Shown one piece after another: positions 10,550-21,119 of a stretch of DNA of 64,000 nucleotides. The notes below the pieces were generated by a model that ran no database searches, had not been told where the DNA came from, and saw nothing but the letters and a program-made list of their open reading frames with translations. Location: positions 60,001 to 124,000 of the forward strand of contig JBAKBP010003221.1 of assembly GCA_037953745.1 (NCBI GenBank), written 5' to 3'. A program made the translations under genes and the position numbers. This stretch comes from Lithodes maja (taxonomy: Eukaryota; Arthropoda; Malacostraca; Decapoda; Lithodidae). Each line of letters opens with the position of its first letter. Positions within the stretch are counted from its first letter, which is position 1.

Positions 10550-11303
10550 AGGCTCCTTGTACCTCTATGCCGCTGCTAGACTTTATTAGTAAGAAAGACA
10601 GCATTTTGTTTATTAACTTTAACTGCGTATGCTTTAGCAATTATTCACGTATTGTTTTAGCCTAGGTTGATGCATAGTGCACAACCCAGTATGGCTGTTA
10701 CTTTGGCTAAGGAAGTACTGTTTTTGAGTTACTGTTATTAGTGCTGTCACAGAGTTGTTGCACTCTCCTGTTTTATATATATGTATCCTACTTTTTGGTG
10801 TATTTAGGATACACGCTTTGGTGTCCTGCCCCTGCATTATTCCTGTTCTATATTCGACGAGCATCTTAGAGCATCAGACGTTTTTCAGAAGATTCCATAT
10901 CTGTTTGCTGTAGGACTAGACTTCAAGCATTTTCATAGAGCATTGAAGAGTTTAGTGTTGAGTTCAGACGCACACTAAAGATAACGTAAGCATATAACCT
11001 TTTATTAAATCTTGTCATAGTTTATTTAATTAAGTATTGTTATTACTTGAGAGCTTTTTATTAACGTAATTACTCTTGTTGTGAGTAGGCTTTGCCGTCA
11101 CCGGAAAGCCTTTGTAGAAGGACACTTAACCCAGTTAATTGATACCCCGTTATCCAGTAGATTAACTCTGGAGGGTTTAAGTGTTTTGTTCACCGGCTTA
11201 ATAGTTCGAGGGTTTGGAATTAGCGTACCGTTGTTGCAGATCTAGCCTATCTTATAGTCCAATATTAAGTGCCCTTGTTTATTTCGTTGTGACGGTCGTA
11301 ACA
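10550..11303 (+). repeat. 5' LTR of element A, 5'-truncated
   Basis: Matches the 3' part of LTR-A from position 22484 to 23233 and ends GTCGTAACA, right before the leader AATGGCGACC. The missing 5' portion ends at the junction with the opposite-strand LINE at 10549. The shared string AGGCTCCTTGTACCTCT at the junction may be microhomology used in the rearrangement. Confidence 0.88.
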
Positions 11304-11305
11304 AA

Positions 11306-11323
11306 TGGCGACCTTAGTCCAGT
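11306..11323 (+). promoter_or_regulatory. Primer binding site of element A
   Basis: Two bases after the 5' LTR comes TGGCGACCTTAGTCC. The first TGG would pair with the CCA end of a tRNA primer, as in most LTR retrotransposons. Element C carries the same TGGCGACCTT at 38393-38409. I cannot name the tRNA without a comparison. Confidence 0.65.
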
Positions 11324-11564
11324 ATATAGTGAACTGAGATTTGCAGTTTTTTTTGGAGAAATCTTATTGCCATTTGGGGTTCGATTTTATTTCTCGCAAT
11401 GTTGGCAGTGGACATTGTTTTGAGGATATATGGAACTTGTTGGAGTTTATTGGTGACCTAGTATTGAACTTAAAAACATCTTCGAATATTTTTTGTGAAT
11501 AAAGCTACGCGAGAGTTTGGCTACTTTTGTCTTGACTTGGGATTTTTTTTTTTTTGACTCCATC

Positions 11565-12158
11565 ATGTCGTCACTGGACGGGTTTGAGCATAGTGAGGGC
11601 ACAGTGCGAGAGACAGGCGAGAACGTGGAGGAGGTGGAGTTGGTTGACGGCGTTCGGGTGGTGAACGGTAAGGAGGATGCTCGGAGGTTTTTGGAGGAGC
11701 CTGTGACGGCGGACCGGGTGTCGGGACTCGACCGGTACGGACTGCAGTGTGTAGCCACGGTCTTAGGGTTTTCTTGCACTAGCGGTTTGTCAAGAAGTGA
11801 GCTGGTTACCTGTGTGCTGGGTGAGGTGCATGGGGCTTTGGGTGGAGCGGGAGCTGGGGCACCTTCGTCCCAGCCCCCATTCCACTCAACTCCTATCATG
11901 GCGCCCCCTCGGGTTCCGGAGCCGAGTACGTTCCCGCAGGCCGATGTCCGCTGGCGGTTGGGTAAGCCTCTAGGTGACTCACTGGGTGGGTCCCCAGTAG
12001 TAGCGCCCCCTCCTCAGGGGTTGTCGTCCGAGATGTTGTTTCAGCTCGAGCTCGCCAAACTTAAGCAGCGAAAGCATAAGGCTGAGCTCGAGCAGCGAAA
12101 GCATGAGGCTGAGCTCAGGCAGCGAGAGGCTGAGGCTGGTGTGGAACATAGGCTTTGA
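11565..12158 (+). pseudogene. Gag N-terminal remnant of element A
   Basis: The ATG at 11565 follows a long T run. The protein (about 197 residues) matches the first 215 residues of the element C polyprotein: the conserved block around RYGLQCVATVLGFS and the ELAKLKQRKHKAELEQRKHE heptad-like charged repeat. It then stops at TGA 12156-12158. In another frame the next codons encode FELLCDTCASQTL, the protease active-site region, where the usual DTGAS reads DTCAS. So about 345 residues of capsid and nucleocapsid are deleted, and the protease has a Gly-to-Cys change in the catalytic triplet. The DNA transposon begins 35 bp after the stop. Confidence 0.8.
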
Positions 12159-12192
12159 GTTGTTGTGTGATACGTGTGCCTCCCAGACGTTA

Positions 12193-12790
12193 TAGTCCGG
12201 GAGCCAGGTGACTTTTATTCAACATGAAAGGTGCAGAAGGTTCGGAGTACCAGAAATGTTTGTTAGGGTCAGGAGGGCCTAGGAACCCAATTCTTAAGTT
12301 TCGCAAGTGGTGGGTGTGGCTAGGGGCCATGCCCCAAATACCCCCCAAAATGACATTACATAACATGCGAGGTGCAAACTTCATTTCAGTGACATTGGAT
12401 AGGGGCATATTCAATGAATAAGAAAATCCAACTTAAGAATGTTTTTTTCGGTGGGACAGCTAATTAAGATTTTTTTTAATTAGTACTAATTAAGCTTTTA
12501 TTGAACATGAAAGGTGCACAGTTGAAACCTACTTCATTATAAACTACCACATCTCAGTAGTCAGAAAAATGAACTTAAGAAAAAAAACTGATGGTGGAAA
12601 GTCCCCTTAAGAAGAGGGCCACACCCAAAATATCCCCAGAATCACATTACATAACATGCAAGGTGCAGACTTCATTTCAGTGACATTTTATGGAGTTGTA
12701 TTCATTGAATGATAAAAACTAATATAAAAATACATGTTTTGGTGGGACAGCTAATTAAGAACCATTTTAATTACGACACTTGGGGGAATG
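12193..12790 (+). repeat. Left terminal inverted repeat with 290-bp subterminal repeat units
   Basis: Begins TAGTCCGGGAGCC and mirrors 18290-18922. It contains two tandem units about 290 bp apart, each with the words ACATTACATAACATGC, AGGTGCA, CTTCATTTCAGTGACATT and GGTGGGACAGCTAATTAAG (compare 12355-12400 with 12645-12700). The repeated AATTAAG and AACATGAAAGGTGCA motifs are candidate transposase-binding sites. Short open frames inside have no recognisable product. Confidence 0.8.
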
Positions 12791-12861
12791 ATTAAAAAAA
12801 AAAAAAAAACTTTGCATGTATATCCAGGTAGGATACATGGATTCCTTATAATTAATTCACA

Positions 12862-13533
12862 TTGTCTTTATTCCAGGAACTTGGTGAATGTTGCTGCATC
12901 ATGGCAGATAATAATATCACCCCAACTTCTCTGGTGCCATCAGCAAGAACCTGCATTCTTCACATTGAACTGGCAAGCACATCGGACCCACCAAGATCAG
13001 AAGTACTTTCATTCAACCCTCAAAAATGGGCTGTTGTCAAAGAAGCTGCCTCTTTGAGAAAGTTAAAGAAGAATGTTTGTACATCAAAGTATTTTCAAGC
13101 ATGTCAATCTCTTCCTGATGATGTAGATATTTCTCATGGCTACCATGTGCAGTGTTACAAGAACTTTACTGCTGTTCCTCAAGACCCAGAAACTGCTCTC
13201 AATGCAAAAACAAAACAGTTACGATCCAGCGCTCCACCATCACCAGCTTTATCATCAACTGGTGTCTTCCCAATACAGTGTATCTTCTGTAAAAAAGTGC
13301 GACGCAAGAAGGGCCAGACAGAGGAAGGGCTTATGTCGTGTGAGACCAAGCAAGCAGAAACAACAATAAAAGATGCTGCTATGGCAAGGAATGACAATGA
13401 ACTCCTAGCAAACATTGCCTCCATTGATTTTGTAGCTAAAGAAGTTAAATACCATCACAGTTGTAGACGACTTTATATAAAGCTTGCATCCTCTCTTGGT
13501 AGTCCTGTTTATGATAAAAAGCAATCTAGTTAA
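12862..13533 (+). pseudogene. Academ-like protein, part 1: N-terminal zinc-binding region
   Basis: The likely start is the ATG at 12901 (MADNNITPTS). The segment carries a YHVQCY motif near 13141 and then IQCIFCKK...SCET...VKYHHSCRRLY (about 13274-13478), a C-x2-C plus H-x3-C arrangement suggesting zinc binding. I recognise this pattern from widespread uncharacterised proteins in animal genomes that also end in a FEN1-like domain, which supports a mobile origin for that protein family. The frame ends at TAA 13531-13533, but the same frame continues afterwards as KALIGIYSYVEKYVIENRRPEYL without a break. This stop is therefore a nonsense mutation and not the end of a gene. Confidence 0.72.
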
Positions 13534-14505
13534 AAGGCCCTTATTGGTATCTATTCATATGTAGAAAAATATGTTATTGAAAACCGCAGGCCAGAATATC
13601 TTGTGTCAATCTACAAGCGTTACCTAGAAATGTGTGAGGATGTTGATGAAGAGGCTATAATATCTGCTCAAAATCTGTCAAAAAACTTGCTGAAAAAGTA
13701 TGAAAGTCAGATTGAGATGCACTGTATTTCTCCCAAAATAGGTAATGTTGTGTTTGTCAAAGGGTTACCCGACGAGGCTATTTGTTCTGCTTTTGATTAC
13801 ATTCATTCTCCTGAGGCAGCTATTCGTAAGGCTGCACTTATTTTACGGGAGGAAATAAAGGGTGTACAGAAAATGCAATTGCCAGAATATCCAACACTCG
13901 AAGACCTGAAAGCTGGGGAGGGTTCACCCCCAGAAATTTTGCTCATGTTTTTCAGAGTCCTGTATGGCGGCTTATCTGCTGAGACATGCAGTCCACATGT
14001 TGAACGCTATGCTTCTTCTTCAAGTCAGGATGCACTTTTCATGGTGAGAAATGGTTGCTTGGTTCCAAGTAAACAAATAATGCTTGGTATGACGCTTAAA
14101 TCAACGACAGGCAGTAGAAAGTTGGTCAGAATACTCAACAGATTTGGACACGTCATGAACTACCATAAAATAGAACAAACTGAAACTGCACTGGGGGAGT
14201 CAATTCAAGCTCGAGGCTTATCTTGTCCTGAGGGCGCTCTTGTTGGGGAGGTGATGGGACTAGCCTTTGATAATTATGACGAGCTGACACAGACTCTCTC
14301 AGGAGCCAACACACTACATGACACAATGGGCATCCTGTATCAGAATAAGAGTGAAGAGGCAAGTCTAGTAACACCAGTCAGTGCCGACATTCTGGACCTT
14401 GGGTCACCCCAAACACAGCAGAAAGAGAGAAAACGAAAGCTAAATGTAGAAGAACAACACCTTGAGCCATATCGAAAGAAGCCGCGAGTGAAGTCCTTCC
14501 AGTAA
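13534..14505 (+). pseudogene. Academ-like protein, part 2
   Basis: It continues in the same frame as part 1 after the premature TAA. The first ATG comes at about 13630, but coding similarity of composition starts right after the stop. It contains KNLLKKYESQIEMHCISPK and the block GSRKLVRILNRFGHVMNYHK (around 14110-14165), which is characteristic of this protein family. The end, ...KKPRVKSF followed by TAA at 14503-14505, is artificial: in the next frame the text PVKITAPGKCPDNCKDG runs on directly into part 3. A 1-2-base indel near 14496-14502 explains this. Confidence 0.72.
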
Positions 14506-15386
14506 AGATAACAGCTCCTGGAAAATGCCCAGACAACTGCAAGGATGGGGAACAGGTAGACCTAGCGTGGATGATGTGTCATGCCTTGCAGTTGTACAAC
14601 ATTCCAATGTGGGTAGGATTCAATTCCTTGTTGATCCCTGACACAACAACTCCCCAAAATGTTCTGTACATGAAAAACATCAACCAGCCAATCACCAGCA
14701 ATGATGTCATCCAAGAAACGTTAGCAATCACTCAAAAGTGCGCACAGGAATGTCAACAACAGTATGGCATAGTTACATACGACCTTGGTGCAGCTAGGCC
14801 AGCAATGCAGCTACAATCCACTGAGTCTCCTAAATTCGATGATGTATTCATAATGTTAGGCCCATTGCACATTGAAATGGCTTTCTTCAAAGCCATTGGA
14901 AAGATCATCGATGAATCTGGTGGCCCCAAGATGCTGACCAACACAAACATTCTTGCAACTGGCTCCCTAAACGGTTTCATCAGTGGGAAACATTTTAACC
15001 GCTGTAAGAGGTTACACCCAATTTTGGCATTGGCATTTGAAGTACTTCACTTCCAATCTTTTCTGCAGAAGTTCGACCAGATGGAAGTTGAAGCACTGTT
15101 GACAGAACTCCAGTCCAACACAAATGAGGAAACGTGGCAGATGGTTAACGCATCAGAGTTTTTCAGAGAATGTGTCACTCTGTATGCTGAATACACAGCT
15201 GCTACGAGAGCTGGAGAACACGGTGCCACAGCACAGTATTGGATGCTGTATGTGGACCTAAAACATGCGTACCACGACCTTGAGCGAGACATCCGCACCA
15301 ACAATGTTGCCCACTTCATTCATGCTTTGACACCACTGATTGAAATCTTCTTCTCACAAATCACATCAATTATGCAAGGTGGTTAA
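14502..15386 (+). pseudogene. Academ-like protein, part 3: candidate transposase core
   Basis: In frame 3 the coding text starts before the first ATG (14571) as PVKITAPGKCPDNCKDG and continues with WMMCHALQLYNIPMWVGFNS, then QQYGIVTYDLGAARPAMQL and DVFIMLGPLHIEMAFFKAIG. The order beta-strand plus Asp (VTYD), then a strand ending in a His/Glu motif (GPLHIEM), is what an RNase H-fold transposase would show. I cannot assign the full DDE triad with certainty. The frame then gives ITSIMQGG and stops at 15386. The true continuation is in frame 2 as NYARWLTKYQLDLLNI from about 15369, so there is a second 1-base frameshift at about 15368-15372. Confidence 0.68.
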
Positions 15387-17452
15387 CAAAGTATCAGCTA
15401 GATCTCCTGAATATCGACCAAACACATCCTGGTTTGCGGTCCATTCTTGAAAAAGGAGCATTAACTGTTAAACGCACCAAAAAAGCTTTCAGTCACAGTC
15501 CAGTGGACCTCACCCTCGAACAAACGATCAATGCTGATGCTGCATCTCGACAGACTGGGATTGCATCATTGACCAACAACTATAGTGCACGCATGCGCTG
15601 GATGCTGACAAAATCTGCAAGGTCTGCCATCGTCACCTCTGTGAAAGAAATGGCTGGTATTGGTAATGTGGATGACCCAACTGCTGAGTTGAGAGGTGCA
15701 AGAGTGAGACATGACAACACTGATGTAAGGAAAGTTATCACACAAATCCAAGATACGTGCAATCCATTCAAAGATACTGTCAGCGAATCATCAAAGTTGT
15801 TCAACATCAGTACTGGTAAAGCTGCTTCAGAAAGTACAAAAGCTTGTCTTCTCGGAATCAAAGAGAGAGGAAAAGAAAAAAAGGAGACATTTGTTGCTGC
15901 ATGCCTTGAGGACCCCGAGAGATTTGAGAGTGTCATCAAAAAGGAATCATTTACATCATTTACAAATGAAAATGTTAGATATAAGCGCACTAAGGTTGTC
16001 AGAATCACTGCCTTGACATGTAACAGGGATTTACTGGGCCGACTCCTTATTCTGGCTTGCAGAAGGGATCTTGACCTTGAATATCTTTTGTCCTTTCCAC
16101 TCACTCCAGTGCCTCTTTCCATGTGCAATGGAGATGGCATGATGGTGAAGACGCAAAGGAGTACTCTCTTGGACCTGTTGGAAAAGGAAGTTCAGAGCCA
16201 TTCTGCGCCCAGAGCAGTTGATGTTTGTATCATTGATGGGAATTTCCTTCTTTACAATCTTCCTCCCAACTTGCCACCATCATATGGGGGACTAGCAAGT
16301 GGTGTTCTACAACAAGCAGCAAAACTATCGACCAAAAGGATTGACATTGTTTTTGATGCATACCCTATACCATCGATCAAGGCGGGTGAAAGAAATCGGA
16401 GAGGCTTGGATGAAAAGGAAGCTCGGGTGTATGTGATCACTGGAGCAGAACAGCGCCGTCCTAGTGACATCAAGGACTTGATGAAGGCAAGGTCGTTCAA
16501 GGAAGAGTTCCCAAAATTCCTGGCAGCCGAGTGGAAATCGACACATTATGCCCATCTCATCGAGAAAAGGCATGTCTACCTCTCCTACCTTGGTTCATGT
16601 TTTCACTTTTATGTCATTGATGGGCAAGTAGTGAGAGAAGTGGTTGATAAGTTGGTAAATAATCATGAGGAGGCGGATACACTGATAGCAGCCCACGCCA
16701 AGTTCATAGATGAGGAAGGATGTGTTAAGAACATTGTAGTCAGAGGATCCAACACCGACATTGCAGTCATCCTCTTACATCACTGTTGGGATATGAAGGC
16801 CCACATCTGGATGGACATCGGGACTTTATCAAAAAACAACAGACGGTACCTGAATATCACTTCCATTGCCAATGCAGTCGGACGTCCAATATGCAGTGCA
16901 CTCCTAGGATTTCATGCCTTCACAGGCTGTGACTACACCTCCGCGTTCCATCGAAAAGGCAAAGTCAGACCCTATGCCAAGATGTTGAAAGACACTTCTG
17001 CTCAAAAGGCTTTTTCATTAATGTCTACTGGACAGCTAACAGAAAATCATGAAAAAGTTTTGAAAACCTTTACAGCAGAGATGTATGGAGCAAAGGGCAA
17101 ATCATCTTCCTCTTTGAATGGATATCGCTACAAGGTTTTTGAGAGGGCATATGGACCAAAGACCAAATGTAAGAATGCACTAGAAAAATTGAAGGGTATT
17201 GATGGTAGCATGCTTCCTCCATGTGAAACGGAGTTGTCACAACACATCAAGCGAGCCTCATTTGTAGCAAGAATGTGGGCCACTGCTACTGATCCAGAGA
17301 TAATACAACATCCTTCCCCAGAGGATGGATGGGAGCTGAAGGACGGGCATTACGAGGTCATTTGGTTCAACGGTCCTGAGCTGCCTGATTCATTAATTCC
17401 TGAGGATGGTGACCTTTATGAGGACAACTCGGATAACAACATTGAGATGTAA
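15369..17452 (+). pseudogene. Academ-like protein, part 4: FEN1/XPG-like (PIN-superfamily) nuclease
   Basis: About 690 codons ending at TAA 17450-17452. The first part (NYARW, DLTLEQTIN at about 15510) may hold the last acidic residue of the transposase core. From about 16220 a 5'-nuclease fold is visible. Numbered from codon 1 at 15434, D268 is in VCIIDGNFLL, D308 in DIVFDAYPIPS, E412, E413 and D415 in HEEADT, D442 in NTDIAVILL, and D500 in HAFTGCDYTSAF. This order and spacing match the metal-binding acidic set of FEN1/XPG nucleases, including the GCDY signature. All of these residues are present, so the nuclease part itself looks unbroken. Cleavage of flaps or transposon ends is a plausible but untested role. 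Confidence 0.78.
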
Positions 17453-17879
17453 TACTCAAATGAAGAGAGTTGCCTCTCCTTGGACGAAGAGTAAACATTG
17501 TCTTCTAACTGGCCCTCAAACCGTATAAGACTGAAGTGGCTAATGCAATGTGTGTTTTTGCCTTTTATAAGTCCACATGCATTTCAAGTCAGCAAACTCA
17601 TGATCGACTTATTTGTGGCAACAGATATTGATGTTGTATATTAGGAGCTTTCTTTCATTTCAAGGTTGTCCCTATCCATATTAATAGCTGCTGTGTGTGT
17701 CCAAAAGGAAATTCCATTTGTTAATAAACTGAACATGAGGGTCTAACATTCTATCAATTTGGCTATATATACTATCCATACTCTTTCACACAATGAAAGT
17801 CAGTCTGAAGCGACCATACATTTATGTCATTCAGAGGATTTGCTTTATGTTTTATACACGCTATGACTGATTAGTTACT
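17453..17879 (+). other. 3' untranslated and spacer part of the Academ-like element
   Basis: AT-rich noncoding sequence between the nuclease stop codon and the subterminal repeats. An AATAAA-like word (GTTAATAAACTG) lies near 17720 and could serve as a polyadenylation signal. Nothing else is recognised. Confidence 0.4.
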
Positions 17880-18922
17880 CATTTAATAACTGTGCACCTT
17901 TCATATTAAAAAAAGTCTAAATAGCATTAATTACCATTGTTTTTACTTAGATGTTTCACAGAAAAATCTATTCTTATGTTAGTTTTTCCCATTCACTGAA
18001 TGACACTGAAATGAAGTTAGTTACTCATTCAATACCTATGTACCTTTCATGTTCAAAAAGTCTTAATTAGCTGTTCCGCAGACAAATGTATTCTTATGTT
18101 ATTTTTTGTTTTTTCATTCAGTGAATGCACCTTCATAAAATGTCACTGAAATGAAGTCTGCACCTTGCATGTTATGTAATGTGATTCTGGGGTTATTTTG
18201 GGTGTGGCCCTCTTCTTAAGGGGACTTTCCACCATCAGTTTTTGTCTTAAGTTAATTTTTCTGACTACTGAGATGTGGTAGTTCATAATGAAGTAGGTTT
18301 CAACTGTGCACCTTTCACATTCAATAAAAGGCTAATTAACACTAATTAAAATTGTTCTTAATTAGCTGTCACACCGAAAAATGTATTCTTATGTTAGTTT
18401 TTATCATTCAGTGAATACAACTCCATAAAATGTCACTGAAATGAATTATGCACCTTGCATGTTATGTAATGTGATTCTGGGGATATTTTGGGTGTGGCCC
18501 TCTTCTTAAAGGGACTTTCCACCATCAGTTTTTTTCTTAAGTTAATTTTTCTGACTACTGAGATGTGGTAGTTTATAATGAAGTAGGTTTCAACTGTGCA
18601 CCTTTCATGTTCAATAAAAGCTTAATTAGTACTAATTAACATTGTTCTTAATTAGCTGTCCCACCGAAAAAAACATTCTTAAGTTGGGTTTTCTTATTCA
18701 TTGAATATACCCCTATCCAATGTCACTGAAATGAAGTCTGCACCTTGCATGTTATGTAATGTCATTTTGGGGGGTATTTGGGGCATGGCCCCTAGCCACA
18801 CCCACCACTTGCGAAACTTAAGAATTGGGTTCCTAGGCCCTCCTGACCCTAACAAACATTTCTGGTACTCCAAACCTTCTGCACCTTTCATGTTGAATAA
18901 AAGTCACCTGGCTCCCGCAGTA
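17880..18922 (+). repeat. Right terminal inverted repeat with three or more 290-bp units
   Basis: The string GCACCTTGCATGTTATGTAA recurs at about 18159, 18450 and 18739, a period of about 290 bp, with a more degenerate partial unit upstream around 17890-18090. The last unit ends with the terminal GGCTCCCGCAGTA. The left end has two units, so the two ends differ in repeat number. The inverted match to the left end extends for about 600 bp. Confidence 0.8.
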
Positions 18923-18925
18923 TTA

Positions 18926-19510
18926 CTTAAGAACTTCACTGGTAAGCCTATTAATGCAGCTCGGGTTGTAGTGGTTCAAGGCATCAATGCTGTGCGGTCT
19001 TACCCGCTGGTGAGAGTGGAGCTTGTGGTGGATGGTGTGACACAGGATTTGGATGTGGGGAGAGAAATTGCCAGTTGAGGGGGTCGACCTCCTTCTCGGT
19101 AACGACTTTGCGGTGCCTACTTCCGAGGTTCCACCCTTAGTCGTTGCCGAGAGGCCGGCCGACACGAGTAGGGAGGGGCAAGAGTGGCTCGAGAGGTGCC
19201 AGACGCAGCAGATGGCGTGTGCTGTCACCAGATCTCAGTCCGCTCAGGGGTCACAGCCTAGTACCCAGGTTTCAGACCAGCGGAGGAAGGGTCGGAAGGA
19301 GAAAGTCAAGGCTGGTGGTCGGTTTAAGAGTTTGGACCCAGCGACACTCCTTGGTGACTCGGTACTTGCACCACTTTCGAGGTCCGGAGTGGCCCCAGAA
19401 CCTGTCCCCCCTAGTGACATGGTAGGGCGTGATAGCACTCCGCGACAGAAACGTTCCCAGGTAAACAGACTAGGCTTGAGCAACCCAGTATCGGGGGTGG
19501 CCACAAGTTG
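18926..19510 (+). pseudogene. Protease remnant of Gypsy element A
   Basis: It resumes after the DNA transposon with LLKNFTGKPINAARVVVVQG and RSYPLVRVELVVDGV, then, after a frameshift near 19060, KLPVEGVDLLLGNDFAVP, which is the retropepsin-like C-terminal part (LLLGNDF flap/ILG-type motif). It continues through ACAVTRSQ to the spacer with LLGDSVLAPL. It aligns closely with element C residues 577-740. The active-site Asp is on the other side of the DNA transposon at about 12168-12180. There are at least two frame changes. Confidence 0.8.
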
Positions 19511-21119
19511 CTCCAGGAGCACTTGGACAGGTTGGCACCCTCTGATATGCGACGGATGCAACCAGAAGATCCTAGTCTTGAGAGTTGTGGGAACGGGGCT
19601 ATTGAACTCGATGAGGATGGGGAAGCATGTCATGTGAACCTGTTGAAGGAGTTTGTGAGGCACCCACCTGAGCAGCCTACTGTTTGTTCCTGTGTTGGTC
19701 TGCAGCGGCCAAGGTGGAGAAGGAGAGGGGGGCAGTGAGGCACAGGGGGAGGAAAGTTGGGATTGTCATGCCTCGGCGGATCAGTGGGCGGGGAACACGA
19801 GTCAGGTGGCTGTGGAAGCGCTTGAGCACCTGCCTGAGCAACAGTGTGCAGCGATCCCGCAGCTGTTTGGTTTATACCCCACTGTTTTTGCCGAGCACCC
19901 AGGCCTCACAACTAATGCGGTGCACGATGTTCCGCTGGCAGGTCACTTGGGTGTGAGTAAAACGTTGGCCTCGTTGTCTAGGTTGTTCAAGGTGGGCGAA
20001 GAGGCTTTGGCATGGTTGTCAGTCCAGGGTCGACCCATGGCTGCTAAGGGTGGTGGTCAGTATCGGGACATTAAACAGATTGGTGAGGTTTACCATGGAC
20101 TAGATATGCCCGACCGTCGCATAGCCTCCCAATGCTGCCCTAGTAAAATGCAACAGCCCTACCATAGACCGACTGTATCTGGCCGTGGCGCTGAAGGCGA
20201 TGATGCTGCGCAGGCAGGTGTAGCCGCAAGGAATGCGGGGGTGCGCATGTATGGTATCGGCGGGGAAGTCTTAGCACTTATGAACTATGGGAGTGACTGC
20301 ACAGGTGGTACAGATTGTCCCTCTCATGACCTGGCTGTTTTAGGGACAGAGGTGGAGAAGGAGGATGACTATAGTCTAGAGACTGCGGTCCCGGCTGGGT
20401 TGTGGGAGGGCAATGAGCATGTTGTTCTTCCAGATAAGTTGCAACCTCTTGTTCCTAAGCGCCAAGAGAAGTTGTTTACTAGGCTGTGGCAGTACGTCCG
20501 CATGTTTGTTGATTCTCCAGGCCTGATGTCCGGGGGGGCACCCAACATAGAGGCTGGAGACAGTGCAAAGCTCAAATTGGCTCCCTACCGTATAAATCCT
20601 GCTCGACAGCCTGTCGTAAAAGCAGAGCTGGACTACATGTTGGAGAAGGGTCTGAGGGATAAGGGATATCGTGAGTGGTCGTTGCCAGTGACTTTGCAAC
20701 CTGAGTTGAGTGGCAAGATCCGTGTTTGTGTTGATTGCAAGAGTGTTGGTGCATCATCCCTGACAGACACCTATACATTACCCAGAGTTGACGATCCCAT
20801 AGGCCGCATCGGGGCTGCCTCGTTTATCACTAAGGTGGAAATAGTGAAAGGTGATTGGCAGGTCCTGTTGCCGGCGAGAGCGAAGAGAAGTGCCAGTCTT
20901 GTGATGGACTGGGCAGTTTATCAGTGTCAGGTGTTGTTTTGCTGCCGGAACACAAGTTGGATGTGTGGCATGTTAAGGGCACTGATAATGTTCTGGCTGA
21001 TTGTTTGTCACGGGAGGGTATGTTTTAAGGAGAACCCTCGCCGTTCAGACAGTGTTGGTTTGAGTGGAGAACAAATTAGGCTTGCCCCTGTAGTGCAAAG
21101 CCACCAAAGACACTATTAA
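19511..21119 (+). pseudogene. Pol remnant of element A with integrase and RT deletions
   Basis: From LDRLAPSDMRRMQPEDP the sequence jumps to CHVNLLKEFVRHPPEQP, skipping the roughly 370 residues of integrase seen in element C. From 19692 an open frame of about 475 codons reads through ADQWAGN, LFGLYPTVFAEHPGLTTNAVHDV and then switches to PLAGHLGVSKTLASLSRLF, a piece of the integrase zinc-binding region now placed behind the RT linker. The switch point is the shared HDV/HDT text, suggesting microhomology recombination. It continues into an RT N-terminus (AELDYMLEKGL, KIRVCVDCKSVG, LPRVDDPIG). Near 20935 it drops directly, in another frame, to the RNase H end (HVKGTDNVLADCLSRE). The catalytic YLDD is absent. 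Confidence 0.78.

Larger units (their letters stand above)
12193..18922 (+). mobile_element. Large TIR DNA transposon with FEN1/XPG-like nuclease (Academ-like)
   Basis: The 6.73-kb insert interrupts the protease of Gypsy element A. The termini are TAGTCCGGGAGCCAGG on the left and TACTGCGGGAGCCAGG read inverted on the right, followed by long inverted repeats several hundred bases deep. TTA flanks both ends (12190-12192 and 18923-18925); removing the element and one TTA restores the protease reading SQTL-LKNF, as in element C (SQTLMKNL). A 3-bp duplication, a zinc-finger N-terminus and a C-terminal XPG/FEN1-type nuclease together fit the Academ superfamily, whose members are reported to make 3-4-bp duplications and to encode an XPG nuclease. 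The superfamily assignment is inference. The single long gene has one internal stop and two frameshifts. Confidence 0.85.

Noticed and set aside
20369..20778. Antisense frames within Gypsy A
   Set aside because: The sense strand has recognisable RT and linker text; the antisense frames have none.
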